Positions 14,581 to 22,650 of a DNA stretch of 36,471 nt are shown here, one piece after another. The DNA comes from an uncultured Caulobacteraceae bacterium. Its GTDB lineage: Bacteria > Pseudomonadota > Alphaproteobacteria > Caulobacterales > Caulobacteraceae. Numbering within the stretch: the first letter of the stretch is position 1; every line of letters starts with the position of its first letter. Below the pieces are notes generated by a model. That model did not search any database, was not told the DNA's origin, and saw only the letters and a program-made list of their open reading frames with translations. The stretch is taken from contig CAIXWN010000093.1 of NCBI GenBank assembly GCA_903923135.1, positions 1-36,471 on the forward strand, written 5' to 3'. The position numbers and the translations under genes are program-made.

Positions 14581-16217
14581 CCGCGCGTCGACCGGCGGGA
14601 CGGTGTTGCTGGGGGCGCCGCGGTCGATATCGCGTGTGTCCCCAGCTCGGCCGAGCGTCGGTCTGAATCAATTCTCGAACAGAGTGCGGCAATCATTCCG
14701 AGGAACATGAAAATAATCGGATGATTGTCTTGTTGGCTGAAAACGGACTTGATGACGAAAAAATTCGACATGGCGATCGCCAAGGGGATAAGATAGCTGT
14801 ATTCGCTGTTCATTCTTTGAGAGATTGAAGAAAATCTAGCGGCATAGAATATCGAGGCGGCTAGTAGTCCGAAATATACGATGAATCCAATGATGCCATA
14901 CTCTATGAGCACTGTCAGATAATAGCTATCCAAGGTCAGAAATCCGCTTGGATTCGTGAAGCCAACCGTATCGGCGCTCATGCCCATACCGTAACCCCAA
15001 GGGTGGGAGATTGCTTTGGGGATGGCGAGCGCCACCTGCGCCTTTCGGGCGTCCGTGCTGTACTGGGCCGCACCGCTGCCGATCACGGCGTTGTGCAGGC
15101 GCGGCCAGAACAGGATCAACGCGCCCAGAATCCCGGCGCCGCCGGGCAGGGCCAAAAGCATGGCCGGCGCCACGAGGCTTTGCCGGTTGGATCGCCAGCG
15201 CAAAACCGCCCATATCGTATAGTATAGAATGTACGACATGAGCGCGCCAACAACCGCCAGTCGCGATCCAGTGATGTATATGAATAGCATCATTGGTGGA
15301 ATTGACAAAAACGCAACAGTCTTTGTAAAAGGTTTATATTTCCCAAATAGGAAGTGCAGGATAAAGGGGAACGTGAGAGCCAGATATTCTCCAAATCCAA
15401 GACTGGTGCTGAAGGTGCTCTGGGTGCGATAGGTGCCGTCCCCGGATCTGACGTGTGTGGCAAGCGCGTACTGGACGGCTGGATCGGGTATCTGAAGTAT
15501 GTGCGGGATATGGCCGATCCACAGGATGCCCGCTTTTCGCCACTCGAAGACGCCGATAACGCCAACAACCATCGCCATCGACCAGAGAAGCTTCGCCATC
15601 TTTTCGATACGGCCCGGCGTCATAAAGACATAGGCGGCGATGAAGAACATGGCGGTCCAGCTAACCTGGGCGACGATAAGTTTGTCGAACGACTGGAAGG
15701 GGTGCCGCGAAAAGCCGATCGAAAGCGTCTGGAGGACGACAAACGCCAGCAGCAGTTTCCAGACTATGGGATTGGCGCTAACGGCCGTCGCCACCTGACT
15801 GCGGAAATCCGCCGAAATCGAGGTGCAAAGTAGCAAGCTCAGGACGAGTGGGAAGCCTGTAATTCGCGCCATGGTGATCCACGGCAGGCCGGGCGGCGCG
15901 ACGGCGATATAGTTTGGCCATAGCACCAGGCCGGCCACGAAAACGAACGTCAGTGTTGAAAGGGACCTGATGGGGGCGGTGCGACTTTCGGGCAAGGCCC
16001 AGATGACGACCAGGAACAGCACGGGAATCGGGCTGATCAGCGGAAGCAGCAGCATCGGCGCGAACAGCGCGAAAGCGAAGCCATAAAGGAAGCAGAAGAT
16101 GGACACGATGATCAGGATCGTCCGTCGCGTGCGGCGGCGGTCGACGCCGTCCGGATCGCGGGCGAACGGCTTGAGAATCTCCTGCTGGGTGGCGAAGGGT
16201 TCGCCTGAGGCTGTCAT
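14577..16217 (-). CDS. O-antigen ligase/polymerase-like membrane protein (Wzy)
   Basis: 546 residues with about 11-13 hydrophobic segments, such as ILIIVSIFCFLYGFAFALF, VLFLVVIWAL, LLAFVVLQTLSIG and IGFIVYFGLLAASIFYA. A large periplasmic loop (about 235-280) holds HVRSGDGTYRTQSTFSTSLGFG, and a second one has AQYSTDARKAQVALAIPKAISHPWGYGMGMS; G-YG-G followed by DSYYL is the usual Wzy_C/O-antigen ligase region. It would join undecaprenyl-linked repeats in the periplasm. No cytoplasmic domains are attached. The start ATG 16217 has GGAG eleven bases upstream, and the flippase gene ends 94 bp before it on the same strand. The DNA is noticeably AT-richer near 14680-14960 and 15200-15360 than its neighbours. 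A ligase role cannot be excluded. Confidence 0.85.
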   Translation of the reverse strand: MTASGEPFATQQEILKPFARDPDGVDRRRTRRTILIIVSIFCFLYGFAFALFAPMLLLPLISPIPVLFLVVIWALPESRTAPIRSLSTLTFVFVAGLVLWPNYIAVAPPGLPWITMARITGFPLVLSLLLCTSISADFRSQVATAVSANPIVWKLLLAFVVLQTLSIGFSRHPFQSFDKLIVAQVSWTAMFFIAAYVFMTPGRIEKMAKLLWSMAMVVGVIGVFEWRKAGILWIGHIPHILQIPDPAVQYALATHVRSGDGTYRTQSTFSTSLGFGEYLALTFPFILHFLFGKYKPFTKTVAFLSIPPMMLFIYITGSRLAVVGALMSYILYYTIWAVLRWRSNRQSLVAPAMLLALPGGAGILGALILFWPRLHNAVIGSGAAQYSTDARKAQVALAIPKAISHPWGYGMGMSADTVGFTNPSGFLTLDSYYLTVLIEYGIIGFIVYFGLLAASIFYAARFSSISQRMNSEYSYLIPLAIAMSNFFVIKSVFSQQDNHPIIFMFLGMIAALCSRIDSDRRSAELGTHAISTAAPPATPSRRSTRG

Positions 16218-16311
16218 CGACTAAGGCTCCGGATCGATCTGCGGGAAACGCAGCGATCACTGAGGTCATCTACAGGCAATGGTGGTCTATCGTCACCCGA
16301 AGAGTCCCTGA

Positions 16312-17790
16312 TCATCGGGATCCGCCCGTTCGAATGCGTGCCGATAAACCGCCAAACAAGCGCCTCGCTATGGCGAACGTCTCCTCGATGGCGATTTTCT
16401 CGCGGCGGGTGACCCAGATGAGCAGTAGGCCGGTGAAGGGGATCAACACCAGACTCAGGCTGAACGCTCGATTTTGAATCATCCATACCCAACCTTCAAT
16501 CGTCGCGGAGGCCAGGAGGAACACAAATAGACGATGGAAGCCGCTGAACACCGGCCTAGCGAACCCGCGATTCAGCAGCGTGAGGCCGGCCCCGTGAGCG
16601 AGAAGCTCACCAAAGACAAAACCCAGGATCACGCCGGGCAAACCCGCCAGAACTTGGCCCGCGACGATGGCGGAGGGGTAGGCGGCGAGGCGCACCACGT
16701 TGACGGCCAGGGCTGCGCCGCTCCGCCCGACGCTCAACGCCATCACCGTCGGGAAGGTGAGCAGGAAGCGGCTGCATTGCAGGATTCCGATCAGCGCGAC
16801 CACTAGCGCCGACTCTCTGAAGCGGGCCCCGTAGAGGAGTCTCACGGCAAAAGGGGCTACCAGCGCGAAACCGGCGGACATCACCAGTGCGAGCATAAGA
16901 ACCTGGCCACCTACGATGGCGCCGACACGACTTCGTTCGGCCGGGTCGTCCCGACTGCGGGCCAACAACGGCAGGTACATGGCGTGCATGTACCGCATGA
17001 GCATGGCGGCCGGGTAATAGATCAGCAGGAGCACGGCTGAGTACCGCCCCAGGGTGGCGAAGCCGAGCTGCCGTCCGACGAGGGCTCGATCGCCCTGGGT
17101 CGCGAAGAACAGCAGGAAGCCGTTGACCATAAGCGGCCCGGCGAAACGCGAAAGCCTGGCCGCGTGCTCTCTGGCGAAGGCGAGCCTGTAGGGCCTGTGC
17201 GCCATGACATGGGAGAGAACGGCCACGATCACCGCGCGGCTGATCAGCCCGTAGAGAATCGCCGTGAAATTGCGGGTCAGGTAGGCGGCGATCACGGTAG
17301 CGACCAGACCGGTGCCTTCCGCCACCATGGAACAGAGGGCTTCAGGCCTGAAATTCAGATCACGCTGGGAACGTCGGTTATCCAGATGTGTGAAGCCCAG
17401 AATGAGCGGCGAAAGGGCCAGAACACAAAGTCCGACGGCCAAGGGGGGCGTCTTGTAAAAGAGCGCAATCGGCCAGGAGGAGAGCGCCAGAGCCAGGGCG
17501 ACAGCCGCGCCGCGACCTACAAACACCAGTTGAACGAGCGACTGAACGGCCGGCTCGTCACCGTGACGGTCTTGGATCAGAAAGCGATCGCTGCCTGTGT
17601 CGCTGATGAAATCAAAGAAGGCTGAGGTCAGCACCAGGGTCGCCGCGATCCCGAGCTGTTCCGGCCCCAGCAGTCGGGCGAGGACCACGTAGCGCAGCAG
17701 AGCGGACATCTGGGCGACGGCGGAGGCCACCAGATAGAGGTTGGCTCCGCGGCGGCGAGGGCTCGGCGCTGGGTTCGTAGATTGGGACAA
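16312..17790 (-). CDS. Polysaccharide flippase (Wzx-like, MVF/MOP superfamily)
   Basis: 492 residues with about 12-14 transmembrane helices, including LYLVASAVAQMSALLRYVVLARLLGPEQLGI at the start (given in two overlapping motifs: LARLLGPEQLG is the oligosaccharide-flippase signature) and SDTGSDRFLIQ in the first loop. LNFRPEALCSMVAEGTGLVATVIAAYL has the common loop before helix five. It should turn lipid-linked repeat units across the inner membrane for the Wzy protein encoded downstream. The start is TTG at 17790, supported by AAAGG a few bases upstream; no other start precedes the first helix. The start of the divergent beta-helix gene is 176 bp away. Confidence 0.9.
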   Translation of the reverse strand: MSQSTNPAPSPRRRGANLYLVASAVAQMSALLRYVVLARLLGPEQLGIAATLVLTSAFFDFISDTGSDRFLIQDRHGDEPAVQSLVQLVFVGRGAAVALALALSSWPIALFYKTPPLAVGLCVLALSPLILGFTHLDNRRSQRDLNFRPEALCSMVAEGTGLVATVIAAYLTRNFTAILYGLISRAVIVAVLSHVMAHRPYRLAFAREHAARLSRFAGPLMVNGFLLFFATQGDRALVGRQLGFATLGRYSAVLLLIYYPAAMLMRYMHAMYLPLLARSRDDPAERSRVGAIVGGQVLMLALVMSAGFALVAPFAVRLLYGARFRESALVVALIGILQCSRFLLTFPTVMALSVGRSGAALAVNVVRLAAYPSAIVAGQVLAGLPGVILGFVFGELLAHGAGLTLLNRGFARPVFSGFHRLFVFLLASATIEGWVWMIQNRAFSLSLVLIPFTGLLLIWVTRREKIAIEETFAIARRLFGGLSARIRTGGSR

Positions 17791-17966
17791 CTGGACCTTT
17801 CGCCGCGGAGGAATCCGGCGGTCGGCTTTTTACAGGACGATCCCGAAAGCGATATGGTCGGAATGGCCGCCCGGGATATTTCAATCGTCGCCGACCGTCC
17901 CGGGCATCACGGCACACGATTGTCGCAATGTGATGATTCAACCGCGGTTCGACGAAGTTGCAAGGG
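17791..17966. promoter_or_regulatory. Divergent promoter region with inverted repeat
   Basis: 176 bp between the flippase (minus) and the beta-helix gene (plus). A 7-bp inverted repeat, CCCGGGA at 17870-17876 and TCCCGGG at 17898-17904, could form an operator or hairpin. No firm promoter elements are seen. Confidence 0.35.
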
Positions 17967-19346
17967 ATGACCGTGGGCACATTCAGGTCGAAGACTCACG
18001 CGGTTCCTTCTCCACTTTGGCGCAGGGCGCCGCTCGGGGTGTTCATGGCTCTCGTCGCGACGGCCATCGGGTTTGTCGTCGTGGACGGAGGCGGATTGCG
18101 TGGGGCGTGGCGAGCGTCGCGGCTGCACACGCCATCGGCGGTGAGGCGCATTGCGAATTCGGCGCGTTCAGAGCTCTTTCGGACTGTGTCGGCGCCGGGC
18201 CCTCGTTCGATCAGAGACACTCCAGGCTTGCTTGCGGCCTTGGCGTCGGCCCGGCCCGGAGACACGGTCGTCCTGGCCCCGGGAGTCTACTCGGGCGTGG
18301 AGCTTCACGGCCTGAGTTTCGAAGTTCCGGTGACCATTGCGTCTCAGGACCTCGCCCGGCCTGCGGTGTTGCAGGATCTGACCGTCACACGAAGTTCGGG
18401 GCTCGTCTTCAGCCATCTGGATTTTTCAACTGTCGGCGCCGCGCTATCGAGTCATGGCCTGCGGCCACAGGACAGGGCAAAGGTCACCTACAACTTCCAG
18501 GTCAAGCAGAGTCACCATCTGACGTTCTCCCATCTGCACGTTTACGGTGATCCCAAAGGCACGCTTCAGACGGACATATCCGGCCTTATCGTCACCGACA
18601 GCCACCATATCACCCTGGCGGACAGCGAGTTTGAGCATCTTCACAACGCCTTCGACCATTCAAGGGTCGATTATCTGACTGTGTCCAGGAACCGGTTTCA
18701 TGATCTCTGGGATGACAGCATTCGAGGGGGTGGGTCATCCTTCGTCGTCATTTCGGGAAACCGGTTCAGCAGCAATCATATGGACGCCAGCGATGACGAC
18801 CATCCCGACTGTATTCAGTTTTGGACGAGCAACACGACGGCCATCGCGCACGACATCACCGTCATCGACAACATCTACACCCGTGGTCACGGTCATCCGG
18901 TGCAGGGAATATTCTTCCGGGATGAATTGACGACCCTACCATTCGACAAGGTGACAATAAAGCACAATCTTATTGTAGGGGCCCTGTACAATGGAATTCT
19001 AGTTTTTGGAGCCACGAATGTCGACATCGAAGATAATGTCGTTGCGAGATATGGCGATCAGAAATCCTGGCTAGGCATTCGCGTCGTTCACGGAGCGGTA
19101 GTAAAGAATAACCGATCGTCCCAATTCGTGAATCTGCTGTCGACTGATGTCAAAGACTCTGGCAATCGGCTTCAGGATTTCGTTTCGGATGACGGGGCTG
19201 CGCTGGTCAAGGCTTGGGGGGCGGATCGCGGGCAGCGCGCGGCTGACGTCGGCGTCCAGCGCGACGAGGCGCCGCGGGACGCTGGCCGGCTTCAATCTTT
19301 CTTGGGTTCCGCAAGTGCTGCGGGGGTTGCGCCGCAGGCCGGGTAA
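17967..19346 (+). CDS. Membrane-anchored right-handed parallel beta-helix protein
   Basis: 459 residues. A hydrophobic segment at about 25-40 (VFMALVATAIGFVVV) after a basic start looks like a signal anchor, so the rest is periplasmic. From about 85 onward, repeats of a parallel beta-helix are plain: GDTVVLAPGVYSGVELHGL, SHHITLADSEFEHLHNAF, DYLTVSRNRFHDLWDDSI, NVDIEDNVVARYGD. The fold is shared by pectate/alginate lyases, C5 epimerases such as AlgG and phage depolymerases. HMDASDDDHPDCIQFW (acidic cluster) is a good active-site or calcium candidate. The last 55 residues lose the repeat pattern and are Ala/Arg-rich. An ATG at 17967 is used; a TTG at 17958 is also possible. Probably modifies or trims the polymer; activity unknown. 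Confidence 0.82.
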   Translation: MTVGTFRSKTHAVPSPLWRRAPLGVFMALVATAIGFVVVDGGGLRGAWRASRLHTPSAVRRIANSARSELFRTVSAPGPRSIRDTPGLLAALASARPGDTVVLAPGVYSGVELHGLSFEVPVTIASQDLARPAVLQDLTVTRSSGLVFSHLDFSTVGAALSSHGLRPQDRAKVTYNFQVKQSHHLTFSHLHVYGDPKGTLQTDISGLIVTDSHHITLADSEFEHLHNAFDHSRVDYLTVSRNRFHDLWDDSIRGGGSSFVVISGNRFSSNHMDASDDDHPDCIQFWTSNTTAIAHDITVIDNIYTRGHGHPVQGIFFRDELTTLPFDKVTIKHNLIVGALYNGILVFGATNVDIEDNVVARYGDQKSWLGIRVVHGAVVKNNRSSQFVNLLSTDVKDSGNRLQDFVSDDGAALVKAWGADRGQRAADVGVQRDEAPRDAGRLQSFLGSASAAGVAPQAG

Positions 19347-19481
19347 ACTCCCCGGTTCGACGCACGCGGGATCCCCGGATTGGGGTCTGGAAAACCGCCG
19401 GGCTATCGGCGATAAGCCCCCTGCCCATGCGGCCGCGAGACGCGTCCGACATCACAGTCAAATTCAACACAGGCGACGTCC

Positions 19482-19724
19482 ATGTCCTCGTCGGAGACTC
19501 TCGAAGCCATTCGCCAGATCATGGAAGACGTGTTCGACGTCGATGACCTTCGCGTCGACGCCTCGACGACCGCCGATCAGGTCGAGGAGTGGGACAGCCT
19601 GAGCCACGTGAGACTGATCGTCGCCATAGAGCGAAAGTTTGGTATCCGGTTCAAGAATGCCGAGATCGAGGCCCTGATGAACGTCGGGGATCTGGTCCGG
19701 ACAGTCGATTCAAAGACCGGCTGA
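19482..19724 (+). CDS. Acyl carrier protein, stand-alone
   Basis: An 80-residue acidic protein with the four-helix ACP pattern. VEEWDSLSHVRLIVAIE carries the phosphopantetheine attachment Ser39 in the DSL motif. EWDSLSH is characteristic of the small discrete ACPs that work with FkbH proteins, single adenylation enzymes or polysaccharide acylation, and not of the fatty-acid AcpP (usually GADSLD). FKNAEIEALMNVGDLV is the helix III-IV region. It leads a plus-strand operon: the methyltransferase GTG start follows 11 bp after its stop and the MBOAT gene after that. It is the likely carrier for the product of the FkbH-like enzyme. No phosphopantetheinyl transferase is nearby, so a housekeeping one must serve. 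Confidence 0.92.
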   Translation: MSSSETLEAIRQIMEDVFDVDDLRVDASTTADQVEEWDSLSHVRLIVAIERKFGIRFKNAEIEALMNVGDLVRTVDSKTG

Positions 19725-19735
19725 GGTTGTCGACG

Positions 19736-20686
19736 GTGAGTGTCGACAAGGCGTTGGAACTGAGGAGTTTCCTGCAGGGGATGCCTGAGACCCTTGCTAT
19801 CGCTGAGGCAGTCCTCGACGTCTGGCCCGGGCATGCTTCCTATCTGCTGAAGGGCATGCAGGCGCGATCCGACGCCATACTGCGCGCCACCGAGGTCGCC
19901 GCAGCCGCCTCAAGGCGGCTTATGGCCGGGGAGGAGCCCCGCTTTGCGGCCGACTATCGGTGGACGTGCGATCGACTGCGCGATGAGGAGTTATTCTTCC
20001 ATCGGGAAGGGCGGTATCGACTCGGGAGCTTCTCCGAGGCCTGGCGAGAAGTCTATTCCGACCACCAGTACATGGCGAGGTACGTGAACGGATTGCTGCT
20101 GTCCCAGTTCCTATGGTACAATCACGCGGCCACCTTCGAGATGTTCCTTAACAGGGTGATCGCTGTCGCATCAGAGGACTTCGATTATCTTGAAGTTGGC
20201 CCTGGGCACGGCCTCATGGTCTATTTCGCAGCCCAGGCTTTTCGGGCCAGGACTCTTGAGGCGTGGGATGTCAGTGAAGTGTCGCTGCGCGATACGGCTT
20301 CGGCGCTCGACCAGTTGGCGATCAAGAGGCCGGTGGCGCTCAGGCAAATTGACATTCTCAACGCGGGCGAGCCCGAACGCCGCTTCGATCTGATCGTTAT
20401 TTCCGAAGTTCTGGAGCATCTTGAGGACCCGGGCGCCGCGCTGAGCTTTCTGCGGCTGGCGCTCAGGCCGTGCGGCAGGATTTTCGTCAACGTTCCGCTC
20501 AACAGCCCGTCGCCGGATCATATTTTTCTGCTCGAGTCGCCTGAGCAGGCGCGCGGCCTGGCCGAGGCGGCAGGATTTAGGATCGAGACCATGGAGTTGT
20601 TCGCCACGCAGGGCGCCCGGATCGACCGGGCGCTTGCCAACAGGGTCAGCGTGTCTGTCGGCATGATTCTGACGGTCGGGACCTGA
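19736..20686 (+). CDS. Class I SAM-dependent methyltransferase
   Basis: 316 residues. The C-terminal half is a Rossmann methyltransferase: motif I is DYLEVGPGHGLMVYFAA, the acidic loop EAWDVSEVSL follows, and FDLIVISEVLEHLEDPGAALSFL is the motif II/post-motif block. The N-terminal 140 residues are helical, without a family I know; AWREVYSDHQYMARYVNGLLLSQFLW leads into the catalytic domain. The open frame reaches 19589 within the ACP gene, but GTG 19736 with GAGG nine bases upstream is the better start; TTG 19727 is an alternative. Its position between a dedicated ACP and an MBOAT gene suggests methylation of the ACP-bound acyl unit, as FkbG/Asm17 do in methoxymalonyl-ACP synthesis. Methylation of the sugar chain is the main alternative. 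Confidence 0.85.
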   Translation: MSVDKALELRSFLQGMPETLAIAEAVLDVWPGHASYLLKGMQARSDAILRATEVAAAASRRLMAGEEPRFAADYRWTCDRLRDEELFFHREGRYRLGSFSEAWREVYSDHQYMARYVNGLLLSQFLWYNHAATFEMFLNRVIAVASEDFDYLEVGPGHGLMVYFAAQAFRARTLEAWDVSEVSLRDTASALDQLAIKRPVALRQIDILNAGEPERRFDLIVISEVLEHLEDPGAALSFLRLALRPCGRIFVNVPLNSPSPDHIFLLESPEQARGLAEAAGFRIETMELFATQGARIDRALANRVSVSVGMILTVGT

Positions 20687-20717
20687 GGCGATGCCTGTGC
20701 AAGACTTCGCGGGTGGG

Positions 20718-20733
20718 GCGAGGCGCGCCTCGC
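20718..20733. promoter_or_regulatory. Perfect 16-bp palindrome before MBOAT gene
   Basis: GCGAGGCG followed directly by CGCCTCGC, 11 bases before the MBOAT start codon. It could be a repressor site or fold into an RNA stem near the ribosome binding region; no normal Shine-Dalgarno sequence is visible there. Confidence 0.4.
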
Positions 20734-20744
20734 AAATCGACTAG

Positions 20745-22307
20745 ATGCTCTTCAGTTCTGTCGTCTTCATCTTCGCTTTCCTGCCTGTCGCCCTGCTTGT
20801 GACCTATTGCGGCGGACACTTGAGCCGGACGGCCGCGAAGATCACCCTTCTATTGATATCGCTTGGATTTTACGCTTATTGGCGAATCCAGCAATTGCCA
20901 ATTTTACTTTTTTCGATTGTCGTGAACTATTTCATAGGCCGTTCCATAAGAATAAATAAAGAGTATGGAAACGATGCCCGCGCTTCAATTTATTTGGCTT
21001 TCGGAATAATAATTGATCTATCGATCTTGGGTTGGTTCAAATACGCTAATTTCGTCGCAAATAATATAAACTATGTATTTGGATATCATATTCATCTTAA
21101 TACTATCGCCCTGCCTTTGGCTATTTCCTTCTTTACGTTCCAGAAACTGGCCTTTCTTGTCGATTCCGCACGCGGTGAAACTCGCCGCATAAGTCTTGTC
21201 GACTTTTCGCTTTTCGCGGCGTTCTTCCCGCAACTGATCGCCGGGCCCATTGTTCATTTCAAGGAAATCATCCCCCAGCTCCAGAGTCGGCGATTTGGCC
21301 ATTTGATAACGCGAAATCTGCTGGTGGGTCTGGTTCTTTTTTCGATCGGGCTATTCAAGAAAACCGTCATCGCGGACACGTTGTCCGATTACGCCGGACC
21401 GCTTTTTCGCGCATGCGAAACAGGACATCCCATGGCACTAGTTCCTGCCTGGCTGGCCGCGGTCAGCTTCACGTTCCAACTCTATTTCGATTTTTCTGGT
21501 TATTCTGACATGGCGATCGGCCTGGGCCGGATGTTCGGTGTCAAGCTTCCGCTGAATTTCCATTCACCCCTACGGGCGGGGAATATTATCGAATACTGGC
21601 GTCGCTGGCACATGACGCTGCAGCGATTCATCGTCGCCTATATTTTCCAACCCTTGTCGTTGCCTCTGAATCGTCTCGCCGCCGCGCGCCGATTGCAGGG
21701 ATGGACAGCGTTCGCCGTCAGCAGCGGCGTGCCCATTCTTGTGACGTTTATCGCCGTCGGAATCTGGCACGGGGCGGGTTGGACGTTTGTGTTGTTCGGC
21801 CTGATGCATGCCATTTACATTTGCCTGAATGAGGTGTGGCGCGAATGGACGAAACAACGTCGGCGTCAACGCAAACGAGGGGGCCTCGCGGCGCGCGAAC
21901 CTGGAACCGTTCAAGCCGTCGCGGGGCATGTCGCGACGCTGTTGGCGGTGATTTTCGCCAACGTACTTTTCAAGTCGTCCAGCGTGGCGGCGGCGAAGGG
22001 GATGTGGTCAGGAATGATCGGTCTGCACGGGGCGACACAGACGGGTTTCTCGGGTGTCGGTTGGGGGGTGGCGGCGACGCTCGTCACCAGCGTCGTCATG
22101 GTCTTCCTCATGCCGAACAGTCAGCAGATCATGGGTCGCTTCGATCCGGCGTTCAACTGGCGGGAGTGGCGCGATGTGGCGCCGGCGCCGCTCACCTGGA
22201 CATGGAAACCTGATCTAGCGGGATGGATGTTTGCCGGAGCCACCTTGTTTTTTGGCGTGATCTTTATCCAGAGAGGTCAGGCCGTTTTCCTCTATTTCAA
22301 CTTCTAG
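20745..22307 (+). CDS. MBOAT-family membrane O-acyltransferase (AlgI/DltB-like)
   Basis: 520 residues with 10-12 membrane segments. The start MLFSSVVFIFAFLPVALL is nearly standard for the AlgI group. Family landmarks: ALPLAISFFTFQ, QLIAGPIVHF, LYFDFSGYSDMAIGLGRMFG, EYWRRWHMTLQRFI (H289) and WHGAGWTFVLFGLMHA with the catalytic H342 and H355. AlgI-type proteins take an acyl group from a cytoplasmic donor and hand it across the membrane to a periplasmic partner for O-acylation of a polysaccharide. Here the operon supplies a private ACP, and the SGNH-like protein at 6800-7819 is the apparent partner. WHMTLQRFIVAYIFQPL departs from the common SRWLRDYLYIPLG. DNA near 20870-21110 is strikingly AT-rich against the rest. 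Confidence 0.93.
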   Translation: MLFSSVVFIFAFLPVALLVTYCGGHLSRTAAKITLLLISLGFYAYWRIQQLPILLFSIVVNYFIGRSIRINKEYGNDARASIYLAFGIIIDLSILGWFKYANFVANNINYVFGYHIHLNTIALPLAISFFTFQKLAFLVDSARGETRRISLVDFSLFAAFFPQLIAGPIVHFKEIIPQLQSRRFGHLITRNLLVGLVLFSIGLFKKTVIADTLSDYAGPLFRACETGHPMALVPAWLAAVSFTFQLYFDFSGYSDMAIGLGRMFGVKLPLNFHSPLRAGNIIEYWRRWHMTLQRFIVAYIFQPLSLPLNRLAAARRLQGWTAFAVSSGVPILVTFIAVGIWHGAGWTFVLFGLMHAIYICLNEVWREWTKQRRRQRKRGGLAAREPGTVQAVAGHVATLLAVIFANVLFKSSSVAAAKGMWSGMIGLHGATQTGFSGVGWGVAATLVTSVVMVFLMPNSQQIMGRFDPAFNWREWRDVAPAPLTWTWKPDLAGWMFAGATLFFGVIFIQRGQAVFLYFNF

Positions 22308-22650
22308 CCCGATGAGGCAACGGGACACACGGGTGTGAACCCTGCCCACCGCCCGTCATCTGCAGAGTGTCGCCGTGGGCACTCGGCGTTGACGGATCGG
22401 AGGCCCGTAGAACGTGAGAGCAATGCGATACCTGTCCGGCGCCGGCCACTTGGCTAGGTCGCTGCCTGTGTCCGCATCCGCACATGAGATGAGGAAACCG
22501 CGCTGGTTCGCGCCCCTGTGTCTGATCCCTCGGCCTGCGACGAAAAAGAGGTTTGGCGCCTATCTCAGCCGACCTTTAGGATTCCCTTACCACGGGCGAC
22601 TAGTGATAGGATTCTCTCGCTAGCGATCAACAACGATTGGGGAATGTTCG
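22308..22650. promoter_or_regulatory. Gene-free region before the outer-membrane gene, with direct repeat
   Basis: 343 bp without a believable reading frame; the frame at 22414-22623 lacks any family features. Two copies of TAGGATTC (22577-22584 and 22607-22614) stand exactly 30 bp apart, about three helical turns, upstream of the beta-barrel gene, which would suit a dimeric regulator. No strong terminator behind the MBOAT gene is evident. Confidence 0.35.

Noticed and set aside
22414-22623. 69-residue open frame before the beta-barrel gene
   Set aside because: Composition looks random, no start signal, and it spans the direct-repeat region.
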